A DNA stretch of 64,000 bases from Candidatus Didemnitutus sp. (GCA_017991595.1 JAGOQJ010000001.1:730410-794409), one strand, 5' to 3'. Numbered from the stretch's first letter, positions 9,596 through 18,881 are shown. A program made the numbers and translations. The notes: generated by a model not told the origin, from the sequence alone.

Positions 9596-11056
9596 CTAGT
9601 CGAGCGCCGGGAGCGCGATCAGCTTCCCGTCCAAGCCGGCGGCGATGACCAAATCGCCGTCCACCGCCAGCGAACCGGCGTAGCCCCACATGGGTGCATC
9701 GGCGGACGGCGGCTCCGCCGGTTGGCGCCAGAGCACGGCGCCGGTGCGGCGGTCGAGCGCGACGAGGCCGGCCTCGTGGGCGAGCAGGGCGGGCCGCTGC
9801 GCCACGGTGCCGATGAAGACGCGCTCCTCGCTCAAGGCCGGCGTTCCCCACGCGAGGCCGCGCACGTCCGTGCTCCAGCGCGCGCGGCCGTCGGCCGGAG
9901 CGAAGGCAGTGACGCGCCGGAAATCCGAACCACCCACGTAAACGACGCCGTCCCGGAGTTGCGGCGAGGATTCGATCCACGAGAACCAGTAGGAATAACG
10001 CCACGCGACCGTGCCCGTGCCGCGGTCGAACGCGTAGAGTTGGTAGTCGCGGGCGCCGACGATCGCGCGCCCGGCGACTAGCAGGGGAGTCGTGACGATC
10101 GCGCCGCCGGCCTTCGCGCGCGCGACTTCGTGGCCGTCGCGATGCAATGTGATGAGCGTGCCGTCCATCGTGCCGAAGACCAGCTGGTCGCCGTCCGCCG
10201 CGATCCCTGAATGGATCGGTGCGCCAGCGGCGAACCGCCAGCGCCGGGCGCCCGTGCGGGCGTCGAAGGCGTAGAGCCCACCGTCGGTGGAGCCGGCGTA
10301 GACGACGCCGTCGCGCACGAGCGGCGTGGCGGTGCGGCGGTTGAAGGTGGGATTCGGTTTCGGCGGACCGCCGGCGATTTGGGCGTCGTGCAACGGCTCG
10401 CGCCAGCGCACCGCACCGCTCGCGCGGTCGAGGCACACGAGCGCGACGGCGCCGTCGACGAAATACACCGCCGCATCGTCCACGGCCGCCTGGCCGTCGA
10501 TGCGGTGCGGACCGCTCCACGTCCAGAGGCCCGTGCCATCCTGTGCCCGCACGGCGTGGAAACGACCGTCGCTCGCGCCCACGTAAACGATGCCGTCCTG
10601 CACGACCGGCGACGCCCAGGAAGGTGCGCCGAGCGGATAACTCCAGCGCACGGCAGGCGCGGCGGGCGGCGGTGCGAAGGCAGGAGGTCTCTGGCTGAAC
10701 GCGCCGCCGCGCGTCAAGCGCATCGGCAGCCGGCCCAGCGCGAAAGTGCCGGTGAGCGTATCGCCTTCCAGTCGCCACGCGGTGTCGAGAAAGGGGATGC
10801 GGTAGCCGCCCTCGTGTTCCTCGACATAGGGGCCGACGACTTGGTCATACAGGTGCATCACCGGCATGTGCATCGTCAGCACGAGCTTCCCCGCAGTGTC
10901 GTGCTGGAAGCGAAAACCGATCTCAGCCTCACCTTGCGGCGCCGTGACGGTGCCGGTCCAAGTGCCCTCGAGTGGATGCGGCGCGGGCGTTGCGCAAGCG
11001 CCGACCGCTGCAGCGAGGGAAAGCGTGGCGAGGGCGACGCGGAGCAAGCGGGTCAT
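9596..11056 (-). CDS. PQQ-like beta-propeller lipoprotein
   Basis: Predicted exported lipoprotein of 486 residues. The signal peptide ends in AAVGACA, so the lipidated cysteine is about residue 21. A short beta-rich domain follows (HPLEGTWTGTVTAP). From about residue 135 there are repeated WD/PQQ-type blades of the form VVQDGIVYVGASDGRFHAV, DGVVYAGSTDGGLYAFD and DQLVFGTMDGTLITL. This architecture is common in BamB-like and PQQ-binding-like proteins. It lacks dehydrogenase catalytic features, so it is likely a scaffold or binding protein rather than an enzyme. The substrate or partner is unknown. Confidence 0.85.
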   Translation of the reverse strand: MTRLLRVALATLSLAAAVGACATPAPHPLEGTWTGTVTAPQGEAEIGFRFQHDTAGKLVLTMHMPVMHLYDQVVGPYVEEHEGGYRIPFLDTAWRLEGDTLTGTFALGRLPMRLTRGGAFSQRPPAFAPPPAAPAVRWSYPLGAPSWASPVVQDGIVYVGASDGRFHAVRAQDGTGLWTWSGPHRIDGQAAVDDAAVYFVDGAVALVCLDRASGAVRWREPLHDAQIAGGPPKPNPTFNRRTATPLVRDGVVYAGSTDGGLYAFDARTGARRWRFAAGAPIHSGIAADGDQLVFGTMDGTLITLHRDGHEVARAKAGGAIVTTPLLVAGRAIVGARDYQLYAFDRGTGTVAWRYSYWFSWIESSPQLRDGVVYVGGSDFRRVTAFAPADGRARWSTDVRGLAWGTPALSEERVFIGTVAQRPALLAHEAGLVALDRRTGAVLWRQPAEPPSADAPMWGYAGSLAVDGDLVIAAGLDGKLIALPALD

Positions 11057-11175
11057 GGCGGCAGCATCGCGACCGGTTGCGCACGCGCAACCGGCGTGCG
11101 GTCAACGCCCGGGTCGCGCCGGTGAAGGGCAATCTTCGCAAGACCAGCGCCGGCTGGCGCGATCCCTGCGGCGGC

Positions 11176-12717
11176 TCACTTCACCCACGCGGGCACGACG
11201 TCGAATTGGAGGCCGAAGACGAGCGGCCCCAGTAGCATCACCATGCCGATGATGATGGGCACGAGCAGCACATTCATCCACATGCCGGCGCGTGCCATTT
11301 GCGGCAGCGTGACCTCACCACTGCCGAAGACGATGGCGTTGGGCGGCGTGCCGACGGGCAGCATGTAGGAGCAGTTCGCCGCGAGCGCCGTCGGGATGAG
11401 GAAGAGCAGCGGGTTCTGCCCGAGACTGAGCGCGATGGCGGCGGCGATGGGCAGGAACGTGGCGGCCGTGGCGGTGTTGCTCGTGAGCTCCGTGAGCATG
11501 AGGATTCCGAAGCAGATCACGCAGAGCGTGACGATCATCGGAAACCCGTCGAGCGCGCCCGCGAGGTCGCCGAGGTAGCGGGAGAGGCCGTGCTTCTCGA
11601 TGTTGCCCGCAAGGCTGAGGCCGCCGCCGAAGAGCAGCAGCACGTCCCACGGCAGGCTCTTGGTCGCGGCCCAGTCCATGGCGAATTGCCCGCGGCGCCA
11701 GTCGACCGGGATGAGGAACAGGGCAAGTGCGCCGAGCATGGCGATCGTCGTGTCCGAGAGCAGCGGGATGACGCGCGCCAGCGCCGGTTGGAAGATCCAC
11801 CCGAGCGCCGTGGCGAGGAAGACGATGCTGACGATCTTTTCGCCGCGGCTGAAGTGGCCGAGGCGGGCGCGTTCGCTGCGGATCAGCTCGGCCATGCCGG
11901 GCAATTCTTCCCGGCCGAGTTTGAACGAGACACGCGTGAGGATGAGGTAAACCGTCGGCAGCGCCACGAGCACAACCGGCACGCCGAGCAGCATCCATTG
12001 CCCGAAGCCGATCGTCACGCCGTAGACCTTCTCGACGAAGGCGGCGAGCAGGGCGTTGGGCGGCGTGCCGATGAGCGTGCCCATGCCGCCGGTGGTCGCG
12101 CCGTAGGCGACGGAGAGCACGAGCGCGACGCGGAAGGCCTTCGCCTCGGGGCGGCTGCGCTCGCTCGCGGGCAGCAGTTGCGCGACGGAGAGCGCGATGG
12201 GCAGCATCATGAGCGCCGTGGCGGTGTTGCTCACCCACATGCTGATGAAGGCGGAGGAGAGCAGGAAGCCCGCGACGATGCGTTTCGGCCGCGTGCCCAT
12301 CGCGCCGATGAGCGAGATGGCGACGCGCAGGTGGAGGTTCCAGCGCTGCATGGCCAGCGCGATGACGAAGCCGCCGAGGAAGAGATAGATGATGGGGTTG
12401 GCGAAGGGCGCCGCGGTCTCGCGGATGTCGCCGAGGTGCAGTGCCGGGAACAGCACGAGCGGCACCAGCGCCGTGACGGGAATCGGCACAGCCTCGGAGA
12501 TCCACCACGCCGCCATCAGCAGCGCGGCACCGGCCGTGCGCCAGCCTTCGACGCTCAGGCCTTCGGGCGGCGGCAGCAGCAGCGTGAGCAACAGGGCGCC
12601 GGGGCCGATGATCCAGCCGGACCACTGACGCAGGCCGTAGGCGGACGGGTTTTCAACAGACTCGACGGCTGCTTTGCGCGCGTCCTCGAGCGCCTCGGGG
12701 GTGGAGGGAGGGGGCAT
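11176..12717 (-). CDS. DASS/SLC13-family sodium-coupled anion transporter
   Basis: A 513-residue inner-membrane transporter with about a dozen hydrophobic segments. It carries the two Ser-Asn-Thr sodium-site motifs of the divalent anion:sodium symporter family (VSNTATALMMLPIA and TSNTATAATFLPIA) and the paired GTPPNALLA and GTPPNAIVF hairpin tips. The family moves succinate, malate, citrate or sulfate; the substrate cannot be fixed from sequence, but the clear two-fold repeat and SNT motifs favour C4-dicarboxylates. The N-terminal 35 residues are hydrophilic and probably cytoplasmic. No regulator is adjacent. Confidence 0.92.
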   Translation of the reverse strand: MPPPSTPEALEDARKAAVESVENPSAYGLRQWSGWIIGPGALLLTLLLPPPEGLSVEGWRTAGAALLMAAWWISEAVPIPVTALVPLVLFPALHLGDIRETAAPFANPIIYLFLGGFVIALAMQRWNLHLRVAISLIGAMGTRPKRIVAGFLLSSAFISMWVSNTATALMMLPIALSVAQLLPASERSRPEAKAFRVALVLSVAYGATTGGMGTLIGTPPNALLAAFVEKVYGVTIGFGQWMLLGVPVVLVALPTVYLILTRVSFKLGREELPGMAELIRSERARLGHFSRGEKIVSIVFLATALGWIFQPALARVIPLLSDTTIAMLGALALFLIPVDWRRGQFAMDWAATKSLPWDVLLLFGGGLSLAGNIEKHGLSRYLGDLAGALDGFPMIVTLCVICFGILMLTELTSNTATAATFLPIAAAIALSLGQNPLLFLIPTALAANCSYMLPVGTPPNAIVFGSGEVTLPQMARAGMWMNVLLVPIIIGMVMLLGPLVFGLQFDVVPAWVK

Positions 12718-12849
12718 GGGGTCGGGGCAGACAAGACGTTTACCCGGGCGCGGCCAAGGCGTTTCTGCGGACGAACGGTGCGGGCGGGCCGTGTGACACG
12801 GACCAGATGGCCGTGATTGGGCGAACCCACCGAGCGGGTGCTGGGGACG

Positions 12850-13491
12850 CTAACGCTTCCAGCCGCCGCGGGGCATTGCGCGGCGGAGTTCGCGATGCCC
12901 GACCGGTGCGACTGTCGTGCCGACGTAGGGGCCGTTGCAGTCGTCCCACCAGCCGTCGCCGTAGGATTGGGCGATGCCGATCCCCAGCGCGACACCGGTC
13001 ACCGGATCGTAGATGGTCGTATAGAGCGAACCGGCGCGATAGTCGCCGTGGCGGCTCCAGCCGTAGGCGAGACTCACCTCGCCGTGCACTTCGAGGCGGT
13101 CGGTTTTGGCGACGTCCTTGGCCGTCAGTTTCTGCGGGACGGTGGGCTGGACGGGGCCGGCGGCGATGGCTAGGGCGACGAGTTCGTCGAGCGTGGCGAG
13201 TTCCGCCGGAGTGAGGCGGTCGATTCCCGCCGCGGTCTTCTCGGCGGCGGAGCGTCGGCCGCTGAAGGTGCCGGCGAAGGCGCGCACGTTGCCCTGGCGG
13301 GCGAGCGAGACTTCGGTCGCGATGAAGCCGTTGAGCGCCGTGCGTTCCTCCTCCGTGAGCCGGTCAAGTCCGGTGGCGGTGCGCTGGGCGATCGTGAGCG
13401 TGGCGCTGAAGCCGCCGGTCTGGGCCGGCGCGCTGGCGGCGCCGAACAGGGCCAGCAGCGTGAACAGGGAGGCGAGTCGCGTGAGGCGCAT
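12850..13491 (-). CDS. Secreted hypothetical protein with short internal repeat
   Basis: A 213-residue protein not assigned to a family. A clear signal peptide (MRLTRLASLFTLLALFGAASAPAQ) indicates export. Two related helical segments occur: TGLDRLTEEERTALNGFIATEV near residue 40 and AGIDRLTPAELATLDELVALAI near residue 88. The C-terminal third is beta-like and contains LEVHGEVSLAYGWSRHGDYR and YDPVTGVALGIGIAQSYGDGW. It sits alone between a transporter and an M3 peptidase. Periplasmic location is inferred; function is unknown. Confidence 0.75.
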   Translation of the reverse strand: MRLTRLASLFTLLALFGAASAPAQTGGFSATLTIAQRTATGLDRLTEEERTALNGFIATEVSLARQGNVRAFAGTFSGRRSAAEKTAAGIDRLTPAELATLDELVALAIAAGPVQPTVPQKLTAKDVAKTDRLEVHGEVSLAYGWSRHGDYRAGSLYTTIYDPVTGVALGIGIAQSYGDGWWDDCNGPYVGTTVAPVGHRELRRAMPRGGWKR

Positions 13492-13545
13492 GCGGGTGAG
13501 ACGGCGCGGAGGGTGGGTTGGTTCCCGGCGAATTCTCCGGCACCG

Positions 13546-13581
13546 GAAAACAAAACGCCTCGCGGCGCAGGCCGCGAGGCG
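13546..13581 (-). terminator. Rho-independent terminator after the M3 peptidase
   Basis: Read leftward, CGCCTCGCGGC, a CTGC loop and GCCGCGAGGCG form an 11-bp perfect stem followed by TTTTGTTTT. It ends the peptidase transcript before the secreted hypothetical gene. Confidence 0.9.
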
Positions 13582-13614
13582 GAGAGAGAGAGGCGCGGGC
13601 GGAGGAGGCGCGGC

Positions 13615-15765
13615 TTATTGGGCGGTGGCGCCGTCGAGCCCGCGGCGCTTGAGCAGGTGCTTCACCTCGGGGTCGCGCTGGGAGAACTCGCGATACATCT
13701 CCATGGCGTCCTTGCTGCCTCCGCGGGAGAGCACGGTCCGGCGGTAATGCTCACCGGCGGAGCGGTTGAGGCCGCCTTGCTCCTCGAACCACGCGGAGCC
13801 GTCGGCGTCGAGCACCTCGGCCCAGATGTAGGAGTAGTAGCCGGCAGCGTAGCCGTTGCTGGCGAAGATGTGGTTGAAATACGGGCTGCGGTAGCGCGGG
13901 AGCACGGGGGCGAAGTCGACGCCGGCCCGCTTGAGCGCGTCAGCCTCGAAGGCGAGCACCTGATCGGCGGCGGGGACATCGTCGGCCTTGAGCTGGTGCC
14001 AGGTGAGGTCGAGCAGCGTGGCGGCGAGATACTCGGTGGTGCGATAGCCTTCGTTGAACTTCGCGGCGGCCTGGATCTTCTCGAGCAGGGCGGCTGGCAG
14101 CGGCTCGCCGGTCTGGTAATGCTTGGCGAAGTGCGAGAGCACGGCGGGCCAGGTGGCCCACATCTCGTTCACCTGCGACGGGAACTCGACGAAGTCGCGC
14201 GCGACGGCGGTGCCGGCGAAGCGCGGATACTGCACCTGCGAGAACATGCCGTGGAGCGCGTGGCCGAATTCGTGGAAGGCGGTCACGACCTCGTCGTTGG
14301 TGAGCAGCGTGGGCTCGCCGGCGGGCGGCTTCGGGACGTTGAGGTGGTTGGCGATGACGGGCATCGTGCCGAGGAGGCCGGACTGGGAGACGTAGGCGTT
14401 GGCCCACGCGCCGCCGCGCTTGGAGGGGCGGGCATACCAGTCGACGATGAAGAGCGCCACGGGGGAGCCGTCCTCGTTGCGCACCTCGAAGATGCGGGTG
14501 TCCTCGTGGTATTTGGGCAGGTCGGTGCGTTCGTGGAAGGTGATGCCGAAGAGCTGGGTGGCGGCGTAGAAGACGCCGTCCTCAAGCACGCGGTTCATCT
14601 CGAAGTAGGGGCGGACCTGCGCGGCGTCGAAGGCGTAGCGGGCGGCGCGGACCTTCTCGGAATAGTAATCCCAGTCCCAAGGCTGGAGCTGGAAGCCGCC
14701 GCCTTCGGCGTCGATCACCGCTTGGAGATCGGCGGCCTCCTTGCGGGCATTGGCGACGGCAGGGGGCGCCAGCTGGGCCATGAGGCGCTGCACATTCTCG
14801 ACGGAGCCGGCGGTCTGCTCCTCGATCTGGAGGGCGGCGTGGTGCGCGTAGCCGAGGAGGGCGGCGCGCTCGGCGCGGACCTTGGCGATCTTGGCAATGA
14901 CCTCGCGGTTGTCGAACTCGCCGCCGCGGCTGTTGCGGGTGACGGAGGCCTCGAAGAGACGCTGGCGCAGCGCGCGGTTCTTGAGCGAGGCGAGCGCGGG
15001 CTGGCCGGTGGTGTTGAGCAGGCGGATGAGGTATTTGCCCTCGTGGCCGGCGGCCTTGGCGGCGGAAGCCGCAGCGGCGATGGCGTTGTCGGAGAGGCCG
15101 TCGAGCTCCGCGCGCGTCTCGACGAGGACGGCGGAGGCGTTGGTCTCCTTCAGCACGTTCTGGGCGAAGGTGGTGTGGAGCGTGGCGAGCTCGGCGTTGA
15201 GGGCGCGGAGATAGGTCTTGTCGGCCTCATTGAGCTGGGCGCCGGCGCGGACGAAGTCCTTGTAGTAACGCTCGAGCAGGCGGTCGGACTCGGGGTCGAG
15301 GGCGAGCTCGGCGCGGCGCTGGTAGAGCGACTGGATGCGCTCGAAGAGGGCGGAGTTCAGGCGGATGGAGTCGCCATGGGCGGCGAGCTTGGGCGCCATG
15401 AGCTTTTCGATTTTCTGCATCTCGGGGTTGGTGACGGTGCCCGAGAGGTTGAAAAAGACGCGGCTGACGCGGCCGAGGGTGCGGCCGGAGCGTTCGAGCG
15501 CGACGATGGTGTTCTCGAAGGTGGGCGCGGCGGGGTTCGACGCGATGGTGTCGATCTCCTGCTTTTGCTGCGCCATGCCGGCGTCGAAGGCCGGGGCGTA
15601 GTGCTCGACCTTGAGGAGGTCGAAGTGCGGGTAGTTGAAGGGCAGCGTGCTCTCGGAGAGCAGCGGGTTGTCGTTCATGGATTGGGCGGAGAGCTGGACG
15701 GTGGCGCCGATCGACAAGGCGATCGCCACACGCAGCCAGCGCGAGGGGAGGAACGGGCGTGACAT
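13615..15765 (-). CDS. dcp: M3-family peptidyl-dipeptidase (Dcp-like)
   Basis: Zinc metallopeptidase of the thimet oligopeptidase family; Dcp members remove C-terminal dipeptides. The 716-residue product contains the HExxH site in FHEFGHALHGMFS (H498, E499, H502), with the downstream zinc-ligand Glu expected in the following helix, plus PSKRGGAW and FASNGYAAGYYSYIWAEVLDAD, typical of Dcp. An N-terminal hydrophobic segment (LRVAIALSIGATVQLSAQS) looks like a signal peptide, so this one is probably periplasmic, unlike cytosolic E. coli Dcp. The start was placed at the ATG just before that segment; a longer in-frame extension is possible. Confidence 0.94.
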   Translation of the reverse strand: MSRPFLPSRWLRVAIALSIGATVQLSAQSMNDNPLLSESTLPFNYPHFDLLKVEHYAPAFDAGMAQQKQEIDTIASNPAAPTFENTIVALERSGRTLGRVSRVFFNLSGTVTNPEMQKIEKLMAPKLAAHGDSIRLNSALFERIQSLYQRRAELALDPESDRLLERYYKDFVRAGAQLNEADKTYLRALNAELATLHTTFAQNVLKETNASAVLVETRAELDGLSDNAIAAAASAAKAAGHEGKYLIRLLNTTGQPALASLKNRALRQRLFEASVTRNSRGGEFDNREVIAKIAKVRAERAALLGYAHHAALQIEEQTAGSVENVQRLMAQLAPPAVANARKEAADLQAVIDAEGGGFQLQPWDWDYYSEKVRAARYAFDAAQVRPYFEMNRVLEDGVFYAATQLFGITFHERTDLPKYHEDTRIFEVRNEDGSPVALFIVDWYARPSKRGGAWANAYVSQSGLLGTMPVIANHLNVPKPPAGEPTLLTNDEVVTAFHEFGHALHGMFSQVQYPRFAGTAVARDFVEFPSQVNEMWATWPAVLSHFAKHYQTGEPLPAALLEKIQAAAKFNEGYRTTEYLAATLLDLTWHQLKADDVPAADQVLAFEADALKRAGVDFAPVLPRYRSPYFNHIFASNGYAAGYYSYIWAEVLDADGSAWFEEQGGLNRSAGEHYRRTVLSRGGSKDAMEMYREFSQRDPEVKHLLKRRGLDGATAQ

Positions 15766-15844
15766 GAGGGGATGAGTTTGGCCCAACCGTGCCGCGCGAG
15801 GCGGCCGGAGGCAAGTGGAGTTCGACCGGCGCCGCGCGGCGGCG

Positions 15845-16270
15845 TTAGGCATCCGCGGGGAACAGCTGCCGGAGCGCCTCGCGCAGCGTGGCCGGGAAGA
15901 CGGGCTTGGGCAGGATACGGTCGACGTGCAGCTGCCGGTATTGCTTGTGGATGACCGGACTGATTTCCGAGCTGAAGACCATGATTTTGCCGGGAAACGC
16001 GGTGTCGCGCAGGGCGCGGACGAGTTCGAGACCGTTCATCACGGGCATGTGATGGTCGGTGATCACGAGGTCGAAGGGTGTGCCCGTCTGTTGCGCGCGG
16101 GTGTGGGCGGCGGAGCCGTCGATCGCGGTCTCGATGACGTGTCCCTCGCGTCCGAGCACGATCTTCACGAGGTCGCGTAGCTCCGCCATATCGTCGGCAT
16201 AGAGGACCCGGAGCTTCGGTCCATGGGGCGTGGACGAAGTCGAGGAGGGCGGCACGGCGGGGCTCGGCAT
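15845..16270 (-). CDS. Single-domain response regulator (CheY-like)
   Basis: A 141-residue stand-alone receiver domain with about 18 extra N-terminal residues rich in Pro and Ser. Phosphorylation-site residues are all present: acidic pair D26-D27, phospho-acceptor D72 in VITDHHMP, a Ser at position 100-101 as the switch residue, and K122 in LPKPVF. There is no output domain, so it probably relays phosphate or works by protein contact. No histidine kinase is adjacent. It is divergent from the TapT gene. Confidence 0.92.
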   Translation of the reverse strand: MPSPAVPPSSTSSTPHGPKLRVLYADDMAELRDLVKIVLGREGHVIETAIDGSAAHTRAQQTGTPFDLVITDHHMPVMNGLELVRALRDTAFPGKIMVFSSEISPVIHKQYRQLHVDRILPKPVFPATLREALRQLFPADA

Positions 16271-16399
16271 GACAGGATAGACGTCTCAGACCCCATTCTG
16301 TTCTGCGAAAAAAATGCAAATCGCGCGGGCCGGGGTGTGGTGCTGGTGCGGCGACACTGCGGCATTGACCGGGCCGGGGCTTTCGCGCGGGCTGCTGGG

Positions 16400-17080
16400 A
16401 TGTCCCGTAGCGTCGTCCTTCGCGAGACCCCGCGCTGCCCGCGTTGCCAGCTGGCGCCGCGCTGGTGCATCTGCGCGGGTCAAAGGGAAATCGCGACGCC
16501 GCTGCGCGTGGAGGTGCTGATGCACTTCATGGAGAGCTATCGGCCGAGCAGCACGGGGCATCTGATCCAGCGGGTGTTGCCGGGCTCGCGCCAGCACGTC
16601 TATCGCAAGGAAAGTCCGCCGCGGCGCGAAGACTTGGTGGCACCGGATCGCGAGCTGTGGATTCTGCATCCGCAGGGGGAGTTGCTGCCCGCGGCGGCCG
16701 ATCCGGCGCGGTTGCAGGTGGTGTTGCTCGACGGTTCGTGGGTGCAGGCGACGGAGATGGCGCACCGCGTGGGTGCGTGGGGGCGGCGGGTGCGGCTGCC
16801 GATGACGGGCGCGAGCCGCTACTGGCTGCGCGCGCAGGCGGGTGAGGGACGATTCTCCACCGTGGAGGCGCTGCTGTTCCTGTTGCAGGCGCTCGGGCTG
16901 GCGGAGACACACGCGGCGCTCCGCGCGCAGTTCGAGCTGCATGTGTTCGCCTCGCTCTGCGCGCGCGGACACAAGGAGAAGGCCGCGGCTTATCTCGCGG
17001 ATTCGCCGGTGCGTGCGGCATTCCCCGCGGTGCTGGCACAGATTGCGCCGTGGGCGCTCTGCGGCCCGACGGAAGCCTAA
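16400..17080 (+). CDS. tapT: DTW-domain tRNA-uridine aminocarboxypropyltransferase
   Basis: The DTW/TapT family transfers the 3-amino-3-carboxypropyl group of SAM to uridine in the tRNA variable loop (acp3U47). The 226-residue protein begins with four cysteines in CPRCQLAPRWCIC (C13, C16, C23, C25), as expected for the family metal site. It also has HPxGE-like ILHPQGELLP and the signature region VVLLDGSWVQATEM, here D-G-S-W rather than the more frequent D-x-T-W. The chosen ATG places the cysteines close to the N-terminus as in relatives; an open frame continues upstream but is unlikely to be coding. The gene symbol is by family analogy. Confidence 0.86.
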   Translation: MSRSVVLRETPRCPRCQLAPRWCICAGQREIATPLRVEVLMHFMESYRPSSTGHLIQRVLPGSRQHVYRKESPPRREDLVAPDRELWILHPQGELLPAAADPARLQVVLLDGSWVQATEMAHRVGAWGRRVRLPMTGASRYWLRAQAGEGRFSTVEALLFLLQALGLAETHAALRAQFELHVFASLCARGHKEKAAAYLADSPVRAAFPAVLAQIAPWALCGPTEA

Positions 17081-17364
17081 CGGTGCGGCTCGTTGGGTGG
17101 CGGGAGAGCGCGCGTTGGCAGCGGGGGAAAGATCAGTTCCCCGGTCCGACGACGAAATCGTCTTGGGTGGCGAACTTTGATTCCACGCACGTTGGGAATG
17201 GCGCCGGAGTTTGCCCTTGAGGCAAGCGTGGCGCGAGAATCGATGAAGCATTCGGATCTAAGCCCCGGTGCCGGGACGGAGAACGAATGGCTTCAGGCGG
17301 CATTTGCCGTGCTCGCTCGACCGAGGACGCTGGTCTCGGTTCGTATAGCATAGGCCTCCGGGAG

Positions 17365-17916
17365 CTACTGCTGAAGAAGGACGGCGTAGTCCTTTTCGAG
17401 CAGCGCGTGCGTGGCCCAGAAGGCCGGTGGAGTCGTTCCCCGTAATTTGGCCAACAAGATCGCGAGATGCGTGTGCCAGCCGGCACCGACACTGATCTGC
17501 TGGTCGTGGTTGTCACCAAGGCGTCGGTGCGTGAGCACAAGTGTGACGCCGTCGGAGCAGGGCGAGAGTTCGAAGGTGACCTCCGAAGCGGTGCCGCCCG
17601 CTTCATCCCAAGTGTGCGCGAGGACATGCGGTGGCTCCCACCGGGTGATCCGACCGGTGAAGCCGCAGCCATCCTGGCAATCCGCGGCATACTTGGCCGG
17701 AATCTGCTCCGGATGGCCGGACAGCCGGGTGTTGTGGAACTCGAGGCGGTTCGCTCCGCCCACCCACGGTTCGATGCTGCCGCGCGCGAGCCAGCGGCCG
17801 CGTTTTTCCGGATCGGTGAGGTATTCCCAGATGCGCTCGATCGGTCCGGGCAGCGTGCGGACGAAGCGGACTTCGCCGGGGGAGGTGAACTGGCCGTGCG
17901 GTTGCGGGGAGGTCAT
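17365..17916 (-). CDS. SRPBCC/AHSA1-domain protein
   Basis: A 183-residue START/SRPBCC-fold protein of the activator-of-Hsp90-ATPase-like (AHSA1) group. Visible family features are PGPIERIWEYLTDPEKRGRW near the N-terminus, the TGRITRWEPPHVLAHTW strand region, and the C-terminal helix with GWHTHLAILLAKL. Such proteins have a ligand-binding cavity; many bacterial members are paired with an ArsR repressor, exactly as here, where the ArsR gene overlaps the start by 4 bp. The ligand is unknown. An Hsp90 role should not be assumed from the family name. Confidence 0.9.
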   Translation of the reverse strand: MTSPQPHGQFTSPGEVRFVRTLPGPIERIWEYLTDPEKRGRWLARGSIEPWVGGANRLEFHNTRLSGHPEQIPAKYAADCQDGCGFTGRITRWEPPHVLAHTWDEAGGTASEVTFELSPCSDGVTLVLTHRRLGDNHDQQISVGAGWHTHLAILLAKLRGTTPPAFWATHALLEKDYAVLLQQ

Positions 17917-18239
17917 GGCTTGGATTTTTGGTTTTTGATCTCGTCGGCGCGCAACTCGCGCTCCAAGGCGTCGAGCTGGCGGCTCCAGAAATTGCGGGTG
18001 CGCTCCAACCAGCGTCCAATCTCGTCGAGACCGTGCGGATCGAGGGAGTAGCGGCGGAATTGCGCATCGATCCGCACCGTGACCAAGCGCGCTTCGCGGA
18101 GCACCTTCAGGTGCTGCGAGATGGCGGGAGCGCTCACGTCGAACTCGTCCACCAGTTCGCCCGCGGTGCGCTCGCCACGGGCCAGTAGTTCCACGATGCG
18201 GCGGCGTGTGGGATCGGCGAGGGCTTCAAGACTGAGCAT
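17913..18239 (-). CDS. ArsR-family transcriptional repressor
   Basis: A 108-residue winged-helix protein: EALADPTRRRIVELLARGE, AGELVDEFDVSAPAISQHLKVL and a C-terminal amphipathic helix. It has no CxC or other obvious metal-site cysteines, which fits the subgroup paired with AHSA1 genes rather than metal sensors. It overlaps the downstream AHSA1 gene in an ATGA and is preceded by an AT-rich inverted repeat that is a strong autoregulatory operator candidate. The C-terminus is Lys-rich. The call is secure; the inducer is unknown. Confidence 0.93.
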   Translation of the reverse strand: MLSLEALADPTRRRIVELLARGERTAGELVDEFDVSAPAISQHLKVLREARLVTVRIDAQFRRYSLDPHGLDEIGRWLERTRNFWSRQLDALERELRADEIKNQKSKP

Positions 18240-18246
18240 GCCACTA

Positions 18247-18268
18247 TAATTAAGATAACACTTAATTA
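18247..18268. promoter_or_regulatory. Candidate ArsR operator
   Basis: TAATTAAG, six bases, CTTAATTA: an exact 8+8 inverted repeat, 8 bases upstream of the arsR-type start. It is strikingly AT-rich in a GC-rich genome and of the dimension recognised by dimeric ArsR repressors. Confidence 0.65.
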
Positions 18269-18357
18269 AGCAAGGTTGAAATTGGTTTGGCTGATCGGAA
18301 TCGAGCGACCGTGGTTTTGTGGGTGATTTTGCCGCCGCGCGGCTTCAGGCTGGCATT

Positions 18358-18861
18358 ATGAAATGGTCGTCCTGGCTCGTGTTGATGGCAGTCGTCGCAA
18401 CCTGTCTGGCGGGCTGCGCTCCGGCGGAGCCGCCGGCCCCGGCGGTGCCGGTGAAGACCGAGGCGGAGCTGCGGCGCGAGAAGTGGTTCGGCCCGGCGAT
18501 CGCAGCGAAGCCCGGCATCGACTGGCGCGCGAGCGGGCTGGGCATCGAGATCCTCGTGCCGGGCGAAGGCACGCCGCCGCAGCCGACGGATCGCGTGCGC
18601 GTGCACTACCGCGGCACGCTGACGGACGGCACGGAATTCGACAGCAGCTACGCACGCGGCAAGCCCAACGATTTCACGGTCAACCAACTGATCGCCGGTT
18701 GGGCGGCTGCGATGCCGGCGCTGAAGCCGGGCGGGAAGGCAATCTTCTACATCCCGCCGCAGCTCGGTTACAGCGGCATGCGGGCGGGCAAGATCCCGCC
18801 GTTCTCCGCGCTGATCTTCGAGGTCGAGCTGATCTCGGTGAATCCCGAAGGAAAACCCTGA
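18358..18861 (+). CDS. FKBP-type peptidyl-prolyl isomerase lipoprotein
   Basis: A 167-residue envelope lipoprotein. The N-terminus ends in the lipobox LAGC (cysteine about residue 19). After a short linker comes one FKBP domain with RVHYRGTLTDGTEFDSSYARG, the hydrophobic pocket segment AAMPALKPGGKAIFYIPPQLGYG-like (here ending GYSGMRAG) and IPPFSALIFEVELISV. It catalyses cis-trans isomerisation of prolyl bonds and presumably helps fold periplasmic or outer-membrane proteins. It is divergent from the arsR/AHSA1 pair and convergent with the rhomboid-like gene. Confidence 0.93.
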   Translation: MKWSSWLVLMAVVATCLAGCAPAEPPAPAVPVKTEAELRREKWFGPAIAAKPGIDWRASGLGIEILVPGEGTPPQPTDRVRVHYRGTLTDGTEFDSSYARGKPNDFTVNQLIAGWAAAMPALKPGGKAIFYIPPQLGYSGMRAGKIPPFSALIFEVELISVNPEGKP

Positions 18862-18881
18862 GCGCCGTTCGGCGCGCGGGC

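Noticed and set aside
13513..15762. A 749-codon plus-strand frame opposite the M3 peptidase
   Set aside because: Gly/Val/Glu-rich shadow of a long GC-rich gene whose own frame has HEFGH and full domain structure.
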